Source: a virus. Taken from it: a stretch of DNA of 21,188 nucleotides. The notes under the pieces were generated by a model that had not been told where the DNA came from, made no database searches, and saw nothing but the letters and a program-made list of their open reading frames with translations. This document shows, piece after piece, positions 20,043 through 21,188 of this stretch (position 1 is its first letter; each line of letters begins with the position of its first letter). The stretch spans positions 1 through 21,188 of IMG/VR virus record IMGVR_UViG_3300045950_000091. The stretch is one strand, 5' to 3'. A program made the position numbers and the translations under genes.

Positions 20043-20597
20043 ATGCCTCCAATTTCAACGCAGTTGTTGGCTCCACCGTATGGGCTGAAATTAGACCGTA
20101 TTCAGATTGCGGACTGGAAAGAACTGGTTCATTCGATCTATTCGCAGCGCGATGACTTGACAAAGTTGAAAGATTGGGCGGATTTGACCATTCAACAACT
20201 TAACGACAAGTTTCTGGCTTTCATGGACTACTACAATCTGCTGTCATCCATGTTGATCCCGGACTATAGCAATAATCTTGACGCCGTGTTAAACAATATT
20301 ACGAATGCCAAATCAGTATCCAGTCGATTTCTGGATGTGAAAAACGCCGGGAAAAGCGCGGCGCAAAGCGCGGCGACCGCGACCGATGTGGATTTAGCGG
20401 TGACGTTTACGTATCCAATGACCGCCGCGCCGACGAATATTTTATTAGGGATTCAGGAGCTAAGTGATCCCGTGGCTCAGATTGTTTCCGTTTCGGCGAA
20501 TAACCCCACCAACACGGGTTTTACGGCTCATTGCAAGGTTATTGTCGCCGTAGGCGGTGCTACCTTTAGATTCTCCTGGATACCATTGGGTCTATGA
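20043..20597 (+). CDS. Putative tail fibre tip or spike protein (184 aa)
   Basis: Residues 1-80 are helical (IQIADWKELVHSIYSQRDDL, LTIQQLNDKFLAFMDYYNLL) and could trimerise; residues 110-184 form a beta sandwich (DVDLAVTFTYPMTAAPTNIL, GFTAHCKVIVAVGG, FRFSWIPLGL). A helical stalk plus C-terminal beta sandwich is typical of small receptor-binding proteins at a tail end. The C-terminal domain looks a little like H-type lectin domains, but this is a guess. It begins one base after the 713-aa gene and overlaps the co-chaperonin ATG by four bases (ATGA). The first residues (MPPISTQLLAPPYGL) have no signal character. Confidence 0.65.
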   Translation: MPPISTQLLAPPYGLKLDRIQIADWKELVHSIYSQRDDLTKLKDWADLTIQQLNDKFLAFMDYYNLLSSMLIPDYSNNLDAVLNNITNAKSVSSRFLDVKNAGKSAAQSAATATDVDLAVTFTYPMTAAPTNILLGIQELSDPVAQIVSVSANNPTNTGFTAHCKVIVAVGGATFRFSWIPLGL

Positions 20598-21034
20598 AAA
20601 CGCTAACCTATAACTGCTCGGAATGCGATGAAGTCCACAAACTCTACGAGTCCTGTAACAGCTACGTGGCTAAGTTCATTGACTGGTTGGACGATGCTTG
20701 GCTGGAGCCGTTGCCGTATAAGCTGGTTATACTTCCCGATCCAGAGAAGGGCAAGGTCGGTGGCATCATTCATCTGCCGGACAAGTACCAGGACATACCT
20801 TCGATGGGGACCGTTATTGCGTGTGGAGAGAATGTCAAACAAGTTAAAGTCGGTGATCGGGTGCTCTATGGCAAATACGCCGGTATTGGTTACGAGACCG
20901 GCAGCTTGTTCTCGCTCAAGCTCATTAAAGAAGACGAGATTATATGCCTGTTAGTGCCGCAAGTGAACTACGAGAAGAGATTGATGCTCGAAACGGTCAT
21001 CAAGAAAAGGTTACCATCATTGATGGCGTCGTAG
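20594..21034 (+). CDS. GroES-like co-chaperonin with Cys-rich N-terminal extension
   Basis: This is a 146-aa protein. Residues 38-120 follow the Cpn10 pattern: LEPLPYKLVILPDPEKGKVG, GGIIHLPDK (the mobile loop that binds GroEL), GTVIACGENVKQVKVGDRVL, YGKYAGIGYE and the closing strand EDEIICLL. Phage co-chaperonins such as T4 gp31 replace or assist host GroES in folding capsid protein; no GroEL partner is in the window. The first 37 residues are extra and hold C8-x2-C11-x3-H15-x5-C21, which could bind zinc. Residues 121-146 lie past the normal Cpn10 end, and that stretch overlaps the next gene. The start overlaps the previous stop (ATGA). Confidence 0.85.
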   Translation: MKTLTYNCSECDEVHKLYESCNSYVAKFIDWLDDAWLEPLPYKLVILPDPEKGKVGGIIHLPDKYQDIPSMGTVIACGENVKQVKVGDRVLYGKYAGIGYETGSLFSLKLIKEDEIICLLVPQVNYEKRLMLETVIKKRLPSLMAS

Positions 21035-21188
21035 ATATTAAGCCGTTTGATGGCCGTCCCAAACTCTATGAGCTTATCAAACGTGAAATCTACTCTCGGC
21101 GGCACCTTCTTTTGGAAGACACCGACTTAAATGATGACCGTTGGTTTGATCGTTGGCTCTACCCGGAGCTATTCGGGCAAAAACCGGC
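20944..21188 (+). CDS. Unidentified protein, N-terminal fragment (cut by window edge)
   Basis: From ATG 20944 the frame is open to the window end (81 codons). A stop in the same frame lies at 20926-20928, so this ATG is the first possible start. The product begins MPVSAASELREEIDARNGHQ, then VTIIDGVVDIKPFDGRPKLY, and continues with a charged, aromatic stretch (DDRWFDRWLYPELFGQKP). I do not recognise it. The first 91 bases overlap the end of the co-chaperonin gene in the +2 frame. The upstream sequence AAGAAGACGAG is purine-rich but not a strong ribosome site. Length and function are unknown because the gene runs off the edge. Confidence 0.6.
   Translation, partial: MPVSAASELREEIDARNGHQEKVTIIDGVVDIKPFDGRPKLYELIKREIYSRRHLLLEDTDLNDDRWFDRWLYPELFGQKP

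Noticed and set aside
1-21188. tRNA genes, CRISPR arrays, insertion sequences, attachment sites or integrase
   Set aside because: No cloverleaf-like, regularly spaced repeat, terminal inverted repeat or recombinase motif was found; the gaps are too small for most of these.

Overview
The window reads as part of a tailed double-stranded DNA bacteriophage genome, or a closely related prophage. It holds a nearly unbroken morphogenesis operon: putative small terminase, large terminase (TerL), portal, scaffold, major capsid protein (MCP), a head-tail adaptor-like protein, tail and fibre proteins, and a GroES-like co-chaperonin. Genes are tightly packed, with many stop/start overlaps of 4-8 bases and no intergenic gap above about 95 bases. 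No integrase, tRNA, rRNA, CRISPR array or insertion sequence was seen. A P22-type portal with a separate scaffold, and no tape-measure, tube or sheath gene, suggest a short-tailed (podovirus-like) particle. Host-type sigma70 promoters and GGAGG ribosome sites fit a Gram-negative host, but the species cannot be named from the sequence.

Region 1 (1-3370, minus strand) is a leftward accessory operon. In transcription order it holds a 368-aa protein of unknown function, a DUF5131 (phage Gp37/Gp68) protein with a Cys-x6-Cys-x2-Cys motif, a 49-aa small protein, a short duplicated gene remnant, a 158-aa and a 136-aa phage hypothetical, and a gene cut by the left edge.

Region 2 (3371-3462) is a divergent regulatory region. 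Two good sigma70 promoters face opposite ways with overlapping -10 boxes. Two identical copies of TTAAGCTTA, 22 bp apart, flank the start points. The first rightward gene encodes an XRE-type helix-turn-helix regulator, the likely occupant of those sites, so this looks like a two-way transcriptional switch.

Region 3 (3463-5704) has the regulator, an unknown 110-aa protein, a DUF2235 (Tle1-like) alpha/beta hydrolase with an apparently complete catalytic triad, a putative small terminase, and a small membrane-type protein that overlaps the small terminase gene in another frame.

Region 4 (5701-13390) is the packaging and head module: large terminase, four consecutive tiny very basic proteins, two small membrane/coiled-coil proteins, portal, an overlapping 87-aa protein, scaffold, a 145-aa unknown, a putative decoration protein and the major capsid protein. 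The first tiny basic protein starts with almost the same 12 residues as the major capsid protein.

Region 5 (13400-21188) is the connector, tail and fibre module: several beta-rich virion proteins, one with a signal peptide, an adaptor and a 713-aa tail protein that share a repeated beta domain, a co-chaperonin with a cysteine-rich N-terminal extension, and a gene running off the right edge.

Three long genes (small terminase, portal, co-chaperonin) continue well past the expected end of their main domain into the reading frame of the next gene, which looks like repeated overprinting.
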